NCBI GenBank assembly: GCA_040390855.1
Contig: JAZJXO010000024.1
Coordinates: forward strand, 1-64,000
DNA: 64,000 nucleotides
Source of the DNA: Parvibaculum sp040390855
Lineage (GTDB): Bacteria; Pseudomonadota; Alphaproteobacteria; Parvibaculales; Parvibaculaceae
Direction of reading: 5' to 3'
A program made the translations under genes and the position numbers. Positions 25,596 to 33,845 of this stretch are shown in pieces. How positions within the stretch are numbered: position 1 is the first letter of the stretch; every line of letters begins with the position of its first letter. Below the pieces are notes generated by a model. That model did not search any database, was not told the origin of the DNA, and saw only the letters and a list, made by a program, of their open reading frames with translations.

Positions 25596-27044
25596 TCACA
25601 CGATCTCGTAGTCTTCCAGCACCGGCTCCAACATATCCAGCTTGAACTTCGCAAAGGTCCATGGCCATGACGCGACGTGGCCTTTTTTGTCGATGTACCA
25701 GCTCTTGCAGCCCGATGCCCAGACCGTGTCAGGCATTTTTGCCTTCACCGCATCGTTGAAGTTGCGCAGCGCTTCATGCGTCGGTGACAGTTCGCGCGCA
25801 TTGCCGTCGCGGATCAATTTGATCAGTTTCAGCGCATAGCCGAACTGGTATTCGGCGGTCTGCAACCACGAGAAATTGCCGACTGGACTGTTCGGCCCGC
25901 CGATCATAAACCAGTTCGGAAAATCGGGGATTGTCACAGCGAGATAGGCTTCCTGTGCGTCCGCCCATGTTTTGTCGAGCCGCTTGTTCCCGCGTCCGGT
26001 CACAACCATCGGCGACATGATTTTGTGCGCGTCAAATCCGGTGGCAAGCACCAGCACATCCAGTTCATGCAAGCGTCCGTCTGCAGTGCGTACACCGCCA
26101 CGTTCGATACGTGTGATCGCATCCGTCACGAGTTCCGCATTCGGCTTCTGGATCGCCTGATAGAAATTTCCCGACATGATGAGCCGCTTGCAACCGACCT
26201 TGTAATCAGGCGTCAGGCGCGCGCGCAAGTCGGGGTCCGTCACAAGATTGAGATGCTCTTTGCAATAATTTTCCATGGCTGCATAGGCGCGCGGATTTTC
26301 GCCGACAACGGCAGCAGCAAAACTTTCAGTCTGTTGTGCGGACAGACGCTCGAACTCTTCTTCGAGCAAAGCAGGTTTCGCGCGATAGGCCTCGCGCTGT
26401 TCTTCGGGAATGGGGTCGTTTGCCAGCGGCAGGATCCATTGCGGCGTGCGCTGGAAGAGCGAGAGTTTTGCTACCTCGTCCACAATCGCGCCGGTGATCT
26501 GTGTTGCCGTTGATCCCGTGCCGATCACGCCGACGCGCTTGCCCTTGAGTGACAAATTTTCCGGCCAGCGTGCGGTGTGAAACGCGTCGCCGCTGAATGT
26601 ATCAAGCCCTTCAATGTCGGGATAAGCCGGATGGTGGAGTACACCCGCCGCCGCGATTACGGCATCAAACGCGCCCTCATCTCCTTGCGATGTTGTGATG
26701 TGCCATTGCCCGTCGCGGAAATCGGCGGTGCGGACCTCGGTGTCATAGCGGATGTCACGTTCGAGATCGTGTTCTGCTGCGATGCCTTTGAGATAGTCGA
26801 GAATTTCCGGCCCCGGTGCGCAGACGTGGCTCCATTCCGAATTGGGGGCGAAGGAGTAGCGATAGGCGAGCGAGGGCACGTCGCAGGTAATGCCGGGATA
26901 GCGGTTGTCACGCCATGTGCCGCCGAGGCTTGATGCCTTTTCGAAAACGGTCACATCCGGAAGTCCAGCCTCGCGCAATTTGATGAGTGCCATCATGCCG
27001 GATGCGCCTGCGCCGATGACGGCTATGCGAAGTTTTTTCTCCAT
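25596..27044 (-). CDS. Flavin-containing monooxygenase, Baeyer-Villiger type
   Basis: These FAD/NADPH enzymes insert oxygen into ketones or oxidise heteroatoms. The 482-residue product has the FAD Rossmann motif GAGASG at residues 11-16, GGTWRDNRYPG near 41, the NADPH Rossmann motif GVIGTGSTA near 172, and between them FSGDAFHTARWP, the FxGxxxHxxxW fingerprint of Baeyer-Villiger monooxygenases. ATGFDAH near 350 is the C-terminal motif. It is the only member here and its substrate cannot be predicted. It lies on the minus strand behind lipB, separated by 53 bases. Confidence 0.88.
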   Translation of the reverse strand: MEKKLRIAVIGAGASGMMALIKLREAGLPDVTVFEKASSLGGTWRDNRYPGITCDVPSLAYRYSFAPNSEWSHVCAPGPEILDYLKGIAAEHDLERDIRYDTEVRTADFRDGQWHITTSQGDEGAFDAVIAAAGVLHHPAYPDIEGLDTFSGDAFHTARWPENLSLKGKRVGVIGTGSTATQITGAIVDEVAKLSLFQRTPQWILPLANDPIPEEQREAYRAKPALLEEEFERLSAQQTESFAAAVVGENPRAYAAMENYCKEHLNLVTDPDLRARLTPDYKVGCKRLIMSGNFYQAIQKPNAELVTDAITRIERGGVRTADGRLHELDVLVLATGFDAHKIMSPMVVTGRGNKRLDKTWADAQEAYLAVTIPDFPNWFMIGGPNSPVGNFSWLQTAEYQFGYALKLIKLIRDGNARELSPTHEALRNFNDAVKAKMPDTVWASGCKSWYIDKKGHVASWPWTFAKFKLDMLEPVLEDYEIV

Positions 27045-27097
27045 AGTCCTGTAGCCTCCCTTTTTTCTTATTCTGTCACACTCCGGTCGGCTTTGTC

Positions 27098-27778
27098 TCA
27101 GCCAAACACTTGTCCAAACGTCTTACGCATCGCCACGTTCACATCCTCCATCGTCGCGGTGATGCCGAGATCGTGCAAGCTCGTCACGCCGTGTTGGCTG
27201 ATCCCGCAAGGGACAATCCCGTCAAAATGTTCAAGGTCCGGATCGACATTGAGGCTGATGCCATGGAATGTCACCCATTTGCGGATGCGGACGCCGATGG
27301 CGGCGATCTTGTCCTCGCGCCCCGCGCCCTTGTCCGGACGTCGGACCCAGACGCCGACGCGGCCTTCGCGCAGCTCGCCGGTGACGCCGAACTCGGCCAG
27401 CGTGGCGATCAGCCATTGTTCAAGGTTACCGACAAATTTGCGGACATCCTGTCCCCGTTTTTTCAGGTCGAGCATGACATAGCCGACGCGTTGTCCGGGA
27501 CCATGATACGTGTACTGACCACCGCGTCCGGTTTTGAAAACAGGAAAACGATCAGGCGACAAGAGGTCTTGGTCGTCGGCGCTGGTGCCAGCCGTATAGA
27601 GTGCAGGATGCTCAAGCAACCACACGAGTTCGCGCCCGAAACCATCGGAAATCGCCCGAACGCGCGTCTCCATCTCGACGAGCGCTTCGGCGTAAGGGAC
27701 AGACGTATCCGAAATGCGCCATTCGACCGCATCGGATTTCTGGGGGAGAGTGGGGGATAAGACCGACGTTTTAACCAT
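27098..27778 (-). CDS. lipB: Octanoyl-[ACP]:protein N-octanoyltransferase LipB
   Basis: LipB moves octanoyl groups from acyl-carrier protein to lipoyl domains of 2-oxoacid dehydrogenases and the glycine cleavage H protein. The 226-residue product has GRGGQYTYHGPGQ (residues about 84-96), AAIGVRIRKWVTFHG near 160 with the catalytic lysine, and the catalytic Cys in VPCGI near 190. It is divergent to the FliN-like gene with only 30 bases between start codons. Confidence 0.94.
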   Translation of the reverse strand: MVKTSVLSPTLPQKSDAVEWRISDTSVPYAEALVEMETRVRAISDGFGRELVWLLEHPALYTAGTSADDQDLLSPDRFPVFKTGRGGQYTYHGPGQRVGYVMLDLKKRGQDVRKFVGNLEQWLIATLAEFGVTGELREGRVGVWVRRPDKGAGREDKIAAIGVRIRKWVTFHGISLNVDPDLEHFDGIVPCGISQHGVTSLHDLGITATMEDVNVAMRKTFGQVFG

Positions 27779-27808
27779 GAGGTAACTCTAACATGCGAAC
27801 TTGGGCAA

Positions 27809-28078
27809 ATGTTGAAGTCGCCCATGCGCACTTTGGAGCCGGAATTGAACGCTGTCAGTACAGTATTTGTGGAACTTTCGGTTGTCCTCGGCCGGACAAA
27901 CCTGCCTATCCATCAGCTTTTGAAGATGGGGCGCGGGGCTGTCATCGAACTCGACGCGAATGCGGAAGACGAAGTGTGGGTTCTCGCCAACAATATCCCG
28001 ATTGCCCGTGGCCACATCACGGTGTCTGGCGAAAAAATAGCCATTTCAATCACGACCACAGTCCGCGCGTTCAACTGA
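27809..28078 (+). CDS. fliN: FliN-like flagellar motor switch (SpoA domain) protein
   Basis: FliN forms the lower ring of the flagellar C-ring. The 89-residue product is almost only a SpoA domain: VELSVVLGRTNLPIHQLLKMGRG and AVIELDANAEDEVWVLANNIPIARG, ending in a short strand. The fit to FliN is good, but no other flagellar gene is in the window. ATG 27809 has no clear ribosome-binding site; ATG 27824 is possible. The gene could also be a remnant or a component placed away from the flagellar cluster. Confidence 0.75.
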   Translation: MLKSPMRTLEPELNAVSTVFVELSVVLGRTNLPIHQLLKMGRGAVIELDANAEDEVWVLANNIPIARGHITVSGEKIAISITTTVRAFN

Positions 28079-28156
28079 TCATGCCGCTTGCGTTAGCGTG
28101 AAATCGATTGGGGAGGGGGACTCATTTTTGCGTTTCTATTCCACACTAATAATTTG

Positions 28157-28194
28157 ATATAATTCAATTAATACATTCAGATATTGAATTATAT
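28157..28194. promoter_or_regulatory. AT-rich perfect inverted repeat, candidate operator
   Basis: ATATAATTCAAT (28157-28168) and ATTGAATTATAT (28183-28194) form a perfect 12-bp inverted repeat with a 14-base centre, in a GC-rich genome. A TATAAT (28158-28163) lies inside the left arm and could be a -10 element. It is 42 bases before the siroheme/APS reductase genes. The regulator is not identified. Confidence 0.5.
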
Positions 28195-28236
28195 TCCGCG
28201 CTGGCCTATCTCTTTGGGGAACAGTCAGGAATCCCA

Positions 28237-28782
28237 GTGGATTCCTCGTTTTTCAGGTGTTTCATGCTTCCGATCCTCCTTGATCTGGCTTCGGTGAAAG
28301 TCATTCTGGTGGGCGAGGGAGCGGCCTTCGCGGCGCGGCAGGCGCTTCTTCATGCCTCAGGCGACGATGCGGGAGTTGTGGTCTATACCAACGGCGCGCG
28401 GCCTTCTGCGGACGCGTTGCGGGAGGCGCGGATCGTCTTTGTGGCGGGTCTTTCGGACAAGGAAAGTGGCGGAATTGCCGAGATTGTGCGGGCGTCCGGC
28501 GGTCTTGTGAATGTCGAGGATGTGAAGTCCCTTTGTGATTTTCACATGCCATCTACGTTACGCCGCGGTGATCTCGTCCTGACGGTTTCGACGGGGGGCA
28601 AGGCTCCCGGACTGGCGCGACGGTTGCGCCGTCATCTTGAGACTGTGTTCGGACCCGAATGGGCTGGACGTTTGAATGAACTGGCGGAAAAGCGCGACGA
28701 CTGGCGCCGTCAGGATGTGGGAATGGCCGAGATCAGCCGCCGCACAGATGCATATGTCGAGGATAAGGGTTGGCTCCCATGA
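28237..28782 (+). CDS. Siroheme synthase N-terminal-domain protein (precorrin-2 dehydrogenase/ferrochelatase-like)
   Basis: This domain (Met8p/CysG N-terminal type) oxidises precorrin-2 and inserts iron to make siroheme, the sulfite reductase cofactor. The product of 181 residues from GTG 28237 has MLPILLDLASVKVILVGEG near residue 10, LVNVEDVKSLCDFHMPSTL near 90 and STGGKAPGLARRLR near 118. The NAD-binding turn reads VGEGAAFAARQ instead of the usual GGGxVAxRK, a slight deviation. AGGA (28227-28230) favours GTG 28237 over ATG 28264. No methyltransferase domain is attached. The stop overlaps the APS reductase start. Confidence 0.82.
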   Translation: MDSSFFRCFMLPILLDLASVKVILVGEGAAFAARQALLHASGDDAGVVVYTNGARPSADALREARIVFVAGLSDKESGGIAEIVRASGGLVNVEDVKSLCDFHMPSTLRRGDLVLTVSTGGKAPGLARRLRRHLETVFGPEWAGRLNELAEKRDDWRRQDVGMAEISRRTDAYVEDKGWLP

Positions 28783-29588
28783 CCGTTCTGAACCTCAAAG
28801 CCCATGAAGGCCGCGCCGCTGCGATGGATGCGCCGACGCTCCAGTCGCCGCGTCTTGAATTTTTGCGACAGACCTATCCCGATCTGGCCGGTCCCGATCT
28901 CCTTGAGGCCATGATCAGACACGAATTTCCCGGTGATATTGCCGTTGTGTCGTCTTTCGGTGCCGAGTCCGCCGTGCTGTTGCACATGGTCGCCGAGATA
29001 GACCCGACAACGCCTGTGATTTTCCTCAATACCGGCAAACTGTTCGGCGAAACGCTGCGCTACCGTGACCGTTTGCAGGAGCGTCTGGGCCTCACGGATG
29101 TGCGTGCGGCAGGTCCGCATCCGTCTGACCTCGAAGCCCGCGATCCCAATGGCGCGCTGTGGAATCTTGACCCTGACGCTTGCTGCTATGTGCGCAAGGT
29201 GCTGCCGCTGGAGCGTGCTCTGAAGGGCTTTTCGGCGTCCATCACGGGCCGCAAACGCTTCCAGACGAGCGCCCGTTCGGCCATGCATCCGATTGAGGAA
29301 GAGGCCGTGCGCGGTACCGGCGGGCTGGTCGCTGCCGGTTCGCTCGGCTCGCGTTTCAAGATCAATCCGCTGGCCTTCATGGGTCAGGAGGAGCTTGAGG
29401 CCTATACGGTCGCCCATCGTCTGCCTCGTCATCCGTTGGTCAAGGACGGCTATCTGTCCATCGGCTGTATGCCCTGCACTGAGCGTGTTCCCGAAGGTGG
29501 CAGCTATCGTGACGGCCGCTGGGTGGGTCGCGACAAGGACGAATGCGGCATCCACCTGCCGGTCAATACGGACGGTGACGGCATATAA
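28779..29588 (+). CDS. cysH: Assimilatory adenylyl-sulfate (APS) reductase
   Basis: The enzyme reduces activated sulfate to sulfite with thioredoxin. The 269-residue product has the substrate loop SSFGAESAVLLH near 58, and two cysteine pairs, Cys135-Cys136 and Cys230-x2-Cys233, that bind a 4Fe-4S cluster. These mark the APS-using form, as PAPS reductases lack them. The catalytic Cys256 in ECGIH is present. The start ATG 28779 overlaps the preceding stop. Sulfite reductase and the ATP sulfurylase genes are not in the window. Confidence 0.93.
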   Translation: MTVLNLKAHEGRAAAMDAPTLQSPRLEFLRQTYPDLAGPDLLEAMIRHEFPGDIAVVSSFGAESAVLLHMVAEIDPTTPVIFLNTGKLFGETLRYRDRLQERLGLTDVRAAGPHPSDLEARDPNGALWNLDPDACCYVRKVLPLERALKGFSASITGRKRFQTSARSAMHPIEEEAVRGTGGLVAAGSLGSRFKINPLAFMGQEELEAYTVAHRLPRHPLVKDGYLSIGCMPCTERVPEGGSYRDGRWVGRDKDECGIHLPVNTDGDGI

Positions 29589-29665
29589 AGTGCCGCAGTC
29601 CGAAATTGCCGCTTGATGTAGCCACTGGGGTTTGGTACATCCGCCCCGTCCTTCAAAGACATGAC

Positions 29666-29750
29666 GCGGTCGTGGCGGAATTGGTAGACGCGCAGCGTTG
29701 AGGTCGCTGTGCCGCAAGGCGTGGAAGTTCGAGTCTTCTCGACCGCACCA
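29666..29750 (+). tRNA. tRNA-Leu (anticodon GAG)
   Basis: GCGGTCG pairs with CGACCGC as the acceptor stem; the D-arm has GGAATTGGTAGACG, the anticodon arm is CAGCG-TTGAGGT-CGCTG with anticodon GAG, a variable arm TGCCGCAAGGCGT is present as in class II tRNAs, and the T arm contains GTTCGAGTC. The CCA end is encoded (29748-29750). Length is 85 bases. Confidence 0.95.
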
Positions 29751-29771
29751 TGATTTTGAAGAATGAGTCTG

Positions 29772-29816
29772 AAAGCCGGTCTTCCTTGTTGCCTCAGCAA
29801 TGGAAGCCGGCTTTTT
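29772..29816 (+). terminator. Terminator behind tRNA-Leu
   Basis: AAAGCCGG (29772-29779) with CTTCC (29781-29785) pairs with GGAAG (29802-29806) and CCGGCTTT, leaving one bulged T, and is followed by TTTTT. It closes the tRNA transcript 22 bases after its end. Confidence 0.85.
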
Positions 29817-29937
29817 CATTTGTGGCCGTTCTTTTCTTGGCCTAGCCGACGCGCTGCAAATCAAGCAAACTCCCGCATCTTCGCCCCTGATTTGTCATGT
29901 GTCCTGCATGGGGGCCGTATCGGAGTTTTATTGCGTC

Positions 29938-30888
29938 ATGCGGTTTCCTTTTCTCGTCAGCCTGTTCACCCTTGCGTTTGCATCTACGGCTTATTCGGCC
30001 GTCGGCTGGCGCGAAGGTCAGCCCATGACCACCGCGCGTGCCAATGCAGGCGGTGTGCTGGTGGGCGAGGACTTATACGTTATCGGCGGCGGCAGTACGT
30101 CCGGTCCGCGCAGTCTCACCGAGGTCTATGACACGATCGGCAATATCTGGCGCGCTGCCGCGCCCATGTCTGTGGGTCTGGAGCAGTTCGGCATCGCCAC
30201 AGACGGCAAGCACATCTTTGTTGCAGGTGGCTATGAAACGCAGGGTGATGGCAAAAATCTTGGTACAGAGAGCAAGAATCTCTGGCTCTATGATGTGAAA
30301 ACCGGCAGCTGGAGTTCCGGTCCCGACATGCCGTCCGACCGTATCGGCCTGTCGCTTGCCTATGTGGATGGCAAGGTCTATGCGCTTGGTGGCAAGGGCA
30401 ATGATGCTTCGCGCATTTGGGCCTATGACATTGCCGACAACGCATGGTCTGTCGTCAAATCAAGCAATCCCGCACCGCGCACCGACGCCGCCGTTATTGT
30501 TGTCGGCAATGAGATTTATGTGATTGGTGGGCGCGAGGGAAGCGATCCGAGCGCGCGCGTCGATATTTTCAATCCGGCAACCGGATTGTGGAAGCAGGGG
30601 CCTTCACTGCCTAGTCCGCGCGAAGACCATGCCGCCGCGATTGTCGGCAATCAGATTCATGTGAGCGGCGGTCAGAGCATTTCGCCGCCCAAATCCTATG
30701 CCGATCATTTCATCCTTGATCTGATTTCCAACAGTTGGAGCATAGCCGCCCCCATGCCCACGCCGCGCCACGGTTCGGTTGCCGCCGGTGTCGATGGCAA
30801 ATTCTTCGTGGTCGGCGGCGCTGCCGGTGCGGGCGTCTATACGGTTTTCACCGCCACCGACGTTGTCGATATTTTTACGGCCAAATAG
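29938..30888 (+). CDS. Secreted Kelch-repeat protein
   Basis: The 316-residue product has a signal peptide (hydrophobic 3-18, ending AYSA near 21) and six Kelch motifs, seen as YVIGGG, FVAGGY, YALGGK, YVIGGR, HVSGGQ and FVVGGA, about 45-55 residues apart, each with following Tyr/Trp. That gives one six-bladed beta-propeller in the periplasm or outside. Function is unknown; some relatives are sialic-acid mutarotase-like, but I see no such context. The frame is open to 29800 inside the tRNA terminator, so ATG 29938 is preferred, although its ribosome-binding site is weak. Confidence 0.8.
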   Translation: MRFPFLVSLFTLAFASTAYSAVGWREGQPMTTARANAGGVLVGEDLYVIGGGSTSGPRSLTEVYDTIGNIWRAAAPMSVGLEQFGIATDGKHIFVAGGYETQGDGKNLGTESKNLWLYDVKTGSWSSGPDMPSDRIGLSLAYVDGKVYALGGKGNDASRIWAYDIADNAWSVVKSSNPAPRTDAAVIVVGNEIYVIGGREGSDPSARVDIFNPATGLWKQGPSLPSPREDHAAAIVGNQIHVSGGQSISPPKSYADHFILDLISNSWSIAAPMPTPRHGSVAAGVDGKFFVVGGAAGAGVYTVFTATDVVDIFTAK

Positions 30889-30903
30889 AAGAGGTCAATC
30901 TCC

Positions 30904-32076
30904 ATGTCTGCTCACAATTTCCAGTCCCTCGATTTTGACCTCGGCGAAACTGCCGACATGATCCGCGATACGGTAGCGTCTTTTACCGCCGACAAGGTTA
31001 GCCCGCGTGCTGCCGAGATCGACAAGAGCAACACGTTCCCGCGCGATCTCTGGCCGGAGCTTGGTGCGCTTGGTTTACTCGGCATTACCGTCGAAGAAGA
31101 CTTTGGCGGGGCAGGGCTCGGCTATCTTGAGCATGTCGTGGCGATGGAAGAACTCAGCCGTGGTTCCGCCAGCGTCGGTCTGTCCTATGGCGCTCACTCC
31201 AATCTCTGTGTCAATCAGTTGCGTCGCTGGGGCACCGAGGCGCAGAAGCATAAATATCTCCCGAAGCTCATTTCCGGCGCGCATGTCGGTGCGCTGGCCA
31301 TGTCCGAATCCGGCTCCGGTTCCGACGTCGTGTCGATGCGTCTCAAGGCCGAGAAAAAAGGCGACCGCTTCGTCCTTAACGGCAACAAGATGTGGATCAC
31401 CAATGGTCCTGATGCCGACACGCTGATTGTCTATGCCAAGACCGATCCCGCCGCCGGCCCCAAAGGCATCACGCCTTTTCTCATTGAAAAAAGTATGAAG
31501 GGTTTTTCGACAGGCCCGAAACTCGATAAATTGGGTATGCGGGGTTCGAGCACAGCCGAACTTGTGTTTCAAAATTGCGAAGTGCCGGAGGAAAATATCC
31601 TTGGTAAGTTGAACGAAGGCGTCAAGGTACTGATGTCCGGCCTCGACTATGAGCGCGCGGTCCTGTCGGGCGCACCGCTCGGCATCATGCAGGCTTGCAT
31701 GGACGTGGTGATACCTTACGTGCATGAGCGCAAACAGTTCGGCGAACCCATCGGCACATTCCAGCTTATGCAGGGCAAGCTCGCCGACATGTATTCGACC
31801 ATGAATGCCTGCCGCGCTTATGTCTATGCCGTCGCCAAGGCTTGTGACCGTGGCCAGACCACGCGCAAGGATGCGGCTGGTGCGATCCTCTATGCGGCAG
31901 AAAAAGCCACATGGATGACGCTCGAAGCCATGCAGACGCTGGGCGGCAATGGTTATATCAATGACTATCCCACAGGCCGCTTGCTGCGCGACGCCAAGCT
32001 CTACGAGATCGGCGCCGGCACATCCGAAATCCGCCGTATGCTGATCGGTCGCGAGTTGTTCACCGAAACGAAATAG
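30904..32076 (+). CDS. ivd: Isovaleryl-CoA dehydrogenase
   Basis: Ivd is the FAD acyl-CoA dehydrogenase of leucine breakdown, making 3-methylcrotonyl-CoA. The 390-residue product has SYGAHSNLCVNQL near 94, MSESGSGSDV near 133, catalytic-position Glu250 in LDYERAVLSGAPLG (the site used by isovaleryl-CoA dehydrogenases rather than the C-terminal Glu), and QTLGGNGYINDYP then RDAKLYEIGAGTSEIRR near the C-terminus. The next enzyme of the route, methylcrotonyl-CoA carboxylase, is 7 kb downstream. Confidence 0.92.
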   Translation: MSAHNFQSLDFDLGETADMIRDTVASFTADKVSPRAAEIDKSNTFPRDLWPELGALGLLGITVEEDFGGAGLGYLEHVVAMEELSRGSASVGLSYGAHSNLCVNQLRRWGTEAQKHKYLPKLISGAHVGALAMSESGSGSDVVSMRLKAEKKGDRFVLNGNKMWITNGPDADTLIVYAKTDPAAGPKGITPFLIEKSMKGFSTGPKLDKLGMRGSSTAELVFQNCEVPEENILGKLNEGVKVLMSGLDYERAVLSGAPLGIMQACMDVVIPYVHERKQFGEPIGTFQLMQGKLADMYSTMNACRAYVYAVAKACDRGQTTRKDAAGAILYAAEKATWMTLEAMQTLGGNGYINDYPTGRLLRDAKLYEIGAGTSEIRRMLIGRELFTETK

Positions 32077-32087
32077 TAAGTAACGAT

Positions 32088-32876
32088 ATGTCTGTTGATG
32101 CTGTCTATGAATTGAAAGACGGCGTGGCTTCCGCCACGCCTTATGCCGCCGGTCCGTGGAATCCGACGATGCAGCACGGTGGTGCGCCCGCCTCGCTCAT
32201 CAGCCACATTGTCGAAGCGATCCCCACAGCATCGCCGATGCAGGTTTCGCGCCTTACGATTGATCTGTTGCGTCCTGTGCCGGTTGGTCCGCTTACTGTC
32301 AAAAGCGATGTCGTGCGCGAGGGCAAAAAGATTCAGCTTTGCGCGGTCTCGCTTTTTTCGGGCGACAAAGAATGCGTGCGCGCGTCCGCGCTCAAAATCC
32401 GCAGCGCCGATTATCCCGAGCTTCAGGGCATCGGTGATACATCGGTCACTCTGCCCGATGCGGTCTCATCGAAGCCCGTTGATGAAATCATCCGGCGCAG
32501 CAGCGGTTTCATTTCGGGCGTCGAGATTCGTGCCGCCAAAGGGGGGTTCAGTCTACAGGGCGCTGGCGGTCCGGCGGCCTGCTGGTTCCGTTCCGTGCGT
32601 CCCATTGTGGCGGGCTCGGTGAACTCGCCTCTGATGCGTGCGGCGATGACGGCGGATTTTTCCAACGGCGTGTCGTCAGCTTTGCAGCGTCCGTGGACAT
32701 TTCTCAACGCCGATTTGTCGATCAGCCTTGTGCGTATGCCGGTCGGTGAGTGGATTTTGCTCGATGCCGAAACATGGATCGATCCGACGGGCATCGGCAT
32801 AGCGGCGGGCCGCCTTGCCGATGAGCGCGGATATTTCGGACGCTGCGTCCAGAATCTTGTGGTCGAGAAAGTCTGA
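32088..32876 (+). CDS. Thioesterase-fold family protein (acyl-CoA thioesterase-like)
   Basis: The 262-residue product looks like the double-hotdog thioesterase-like superfamily: WNPTMQHGGAPASLISHIVEA near 22 (the HGG helix-start motif), RLTIDLLRPVPVGPLTVKS near 56, and in the second half FLNADLSISLVRMPVGEWILLDA near 205. Such proteins hydrolyse acyl-CoA. It follows ivd after 11 bases and is probably co-transcribed, so it may act in acyl-CoA turnover of the same route; this is inference. Confidence 0.72.
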   Translation: MSVDAVYELKDGVASATPYAAGPWNPTMQHGGAPASLISHIVEAIPTASPMQVSRLTIDLLRPVPVGPLTVKSDVVREGKKIQLCAVSLFSGDKECVRASALKIRSADYPELQGIGDTSVTLPDAVSSKPVDEIIRRSSGFISGVEIRAAKGGFSLQGAGGPAACWFRSVRPIVAGSVNSPLMRAAMTADFSNGVSSALQRPWTFLNADLSISLVRMPVGEWILLDAETWIDPTGIGIAAGRLADERGYFGRCVQNLVVEKV

Positions 32877-32878
32877 AC

Positions 32879-33754
32879 CTATTTCATCAGATTCACAGCG
32901 CGGAAGCCTATCGGCGCGAGACCTGTCATGTAGAAGCTTGTCGCGAAGGTGACGATGTATTCAGCAACTGTGCCCGTGAGGCCGGTGAGCGCCACAGCTT
33001 CAGTCACGAGTTTGCGGAAGACAAAGAGCATTACGATACCGCTGACACCGATGATGATCCGGCCCCACCAGGCTGGCAGCACAGGAGCTTCCGGCGCGAG
33101 GCGGTGGTCAATGTCGGCGCCGACAAGCCAGCCTGCGAGCAGGACGAGAGCGCCGACCGTCTGGTCGGCATGGTGACCATTCGGCCACGACATAAACAGG
33201 ATGACACCGACGATAACGACAATGCCGAGATGCACGACCGTCGGCAGCGTGCGGATACTGTCAAAAATTGACGATTGCATCCAGACGAAAATCAGAATGC
33301 TGATTGCACCGAGCGAGAGGCCCGTCAGGATGTCGTCGATGTCATGGACACCGAGATAGAGACGGCTCAGGCACACGCCTGCCACAATGAAGATAGCGGC
33401 TGGCCAGGCCCAAGGGCGCTTGAGTTCATAGGCGATCCACATCCACATGGCGAAGGCGACCTGTGCGTGGCCGCTGGGGCGTCCGTAGGAGCCTTCGACG
33501 CGCTGGTCGAGCCAGATTTTGCGCGGCGGGCGCGGGTCTTGCCACAGATCTTTGAGCCAGCCGTTCAGCACCGCCGAAATGGCGATGATGACGACGAGGC
33601 GCATCGCCTTGGTGCGGTCCCAGAGCCAATAGGTCAACGGCAAAGCCATGAGGAAAAAGAGCGTGTAGCCGAGCCATGTGAAGGCATTGGCGACAATCGT
33701 TGCGGTGTCGCTGCGCAAGGGCAGAACCCAATTCATATTGTGTAGAAAATCCAC
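32879..33754 (-). CDS. PAP2-family membrane phosphatase
   Basis: PAP2 enzymes remove phosphate from lipid phosphates such as undecaprenyl pyrophosphate or phosphatidate. The 291-residue product carries all three motifs: KDLWQDPRP (68-76), PSGH (93-96) and SRLYLGVHDIDD (130-141). About seven to eight hydrophobic segments are seen; the roughly 130 residues after the last motif form several further segments, longer than in minimal PAP2 proteins. It is convergent with the thioesterase-fold gene and divergent to the thiolase. Confidence 0.85.
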   Translation of the reverse strand: MDFLHNMNWVLPLRSDTATIVANAFTWLGYTLFFLMALPLTYWLWDRTKAMRLVVIIAISAVLNGWLKDLWQDPRPPRKIWLDQRVEGSYGRPSGHAQVAFAMWMWIAYELKRPWAWPAAIFIVAGVCLSRLYLGVHDIDDILTGLSLGAISILIFVWMQSSIFDSIRTLPTVVHLGIVVIVGVILFMSWPNGHHADQTVGALVLLAGWLVGADIDHRLAPEAPVLPAWWGRIIIGVSGIVMLFVFRKLVTEAVALTGLTGTVAEYIVTFATSFYMTGLAPIGFRAVNLMK

Positions 33755-33845
33755 GTCTCTCTCCCCCGAAAGGTTCTTTTGGGCTAGTGTCTATGGTGAA
33801 GCACCTGCCGGTTATTAGGCTGGCATCGTAGACCGAGGAGTTCTT

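Noticed and set aside
29800..29937. Upstream extension of the Kelch gene
   Set aside because: It begins inside the tRNA terminator and would put about 46 residues before a good signal peptide.
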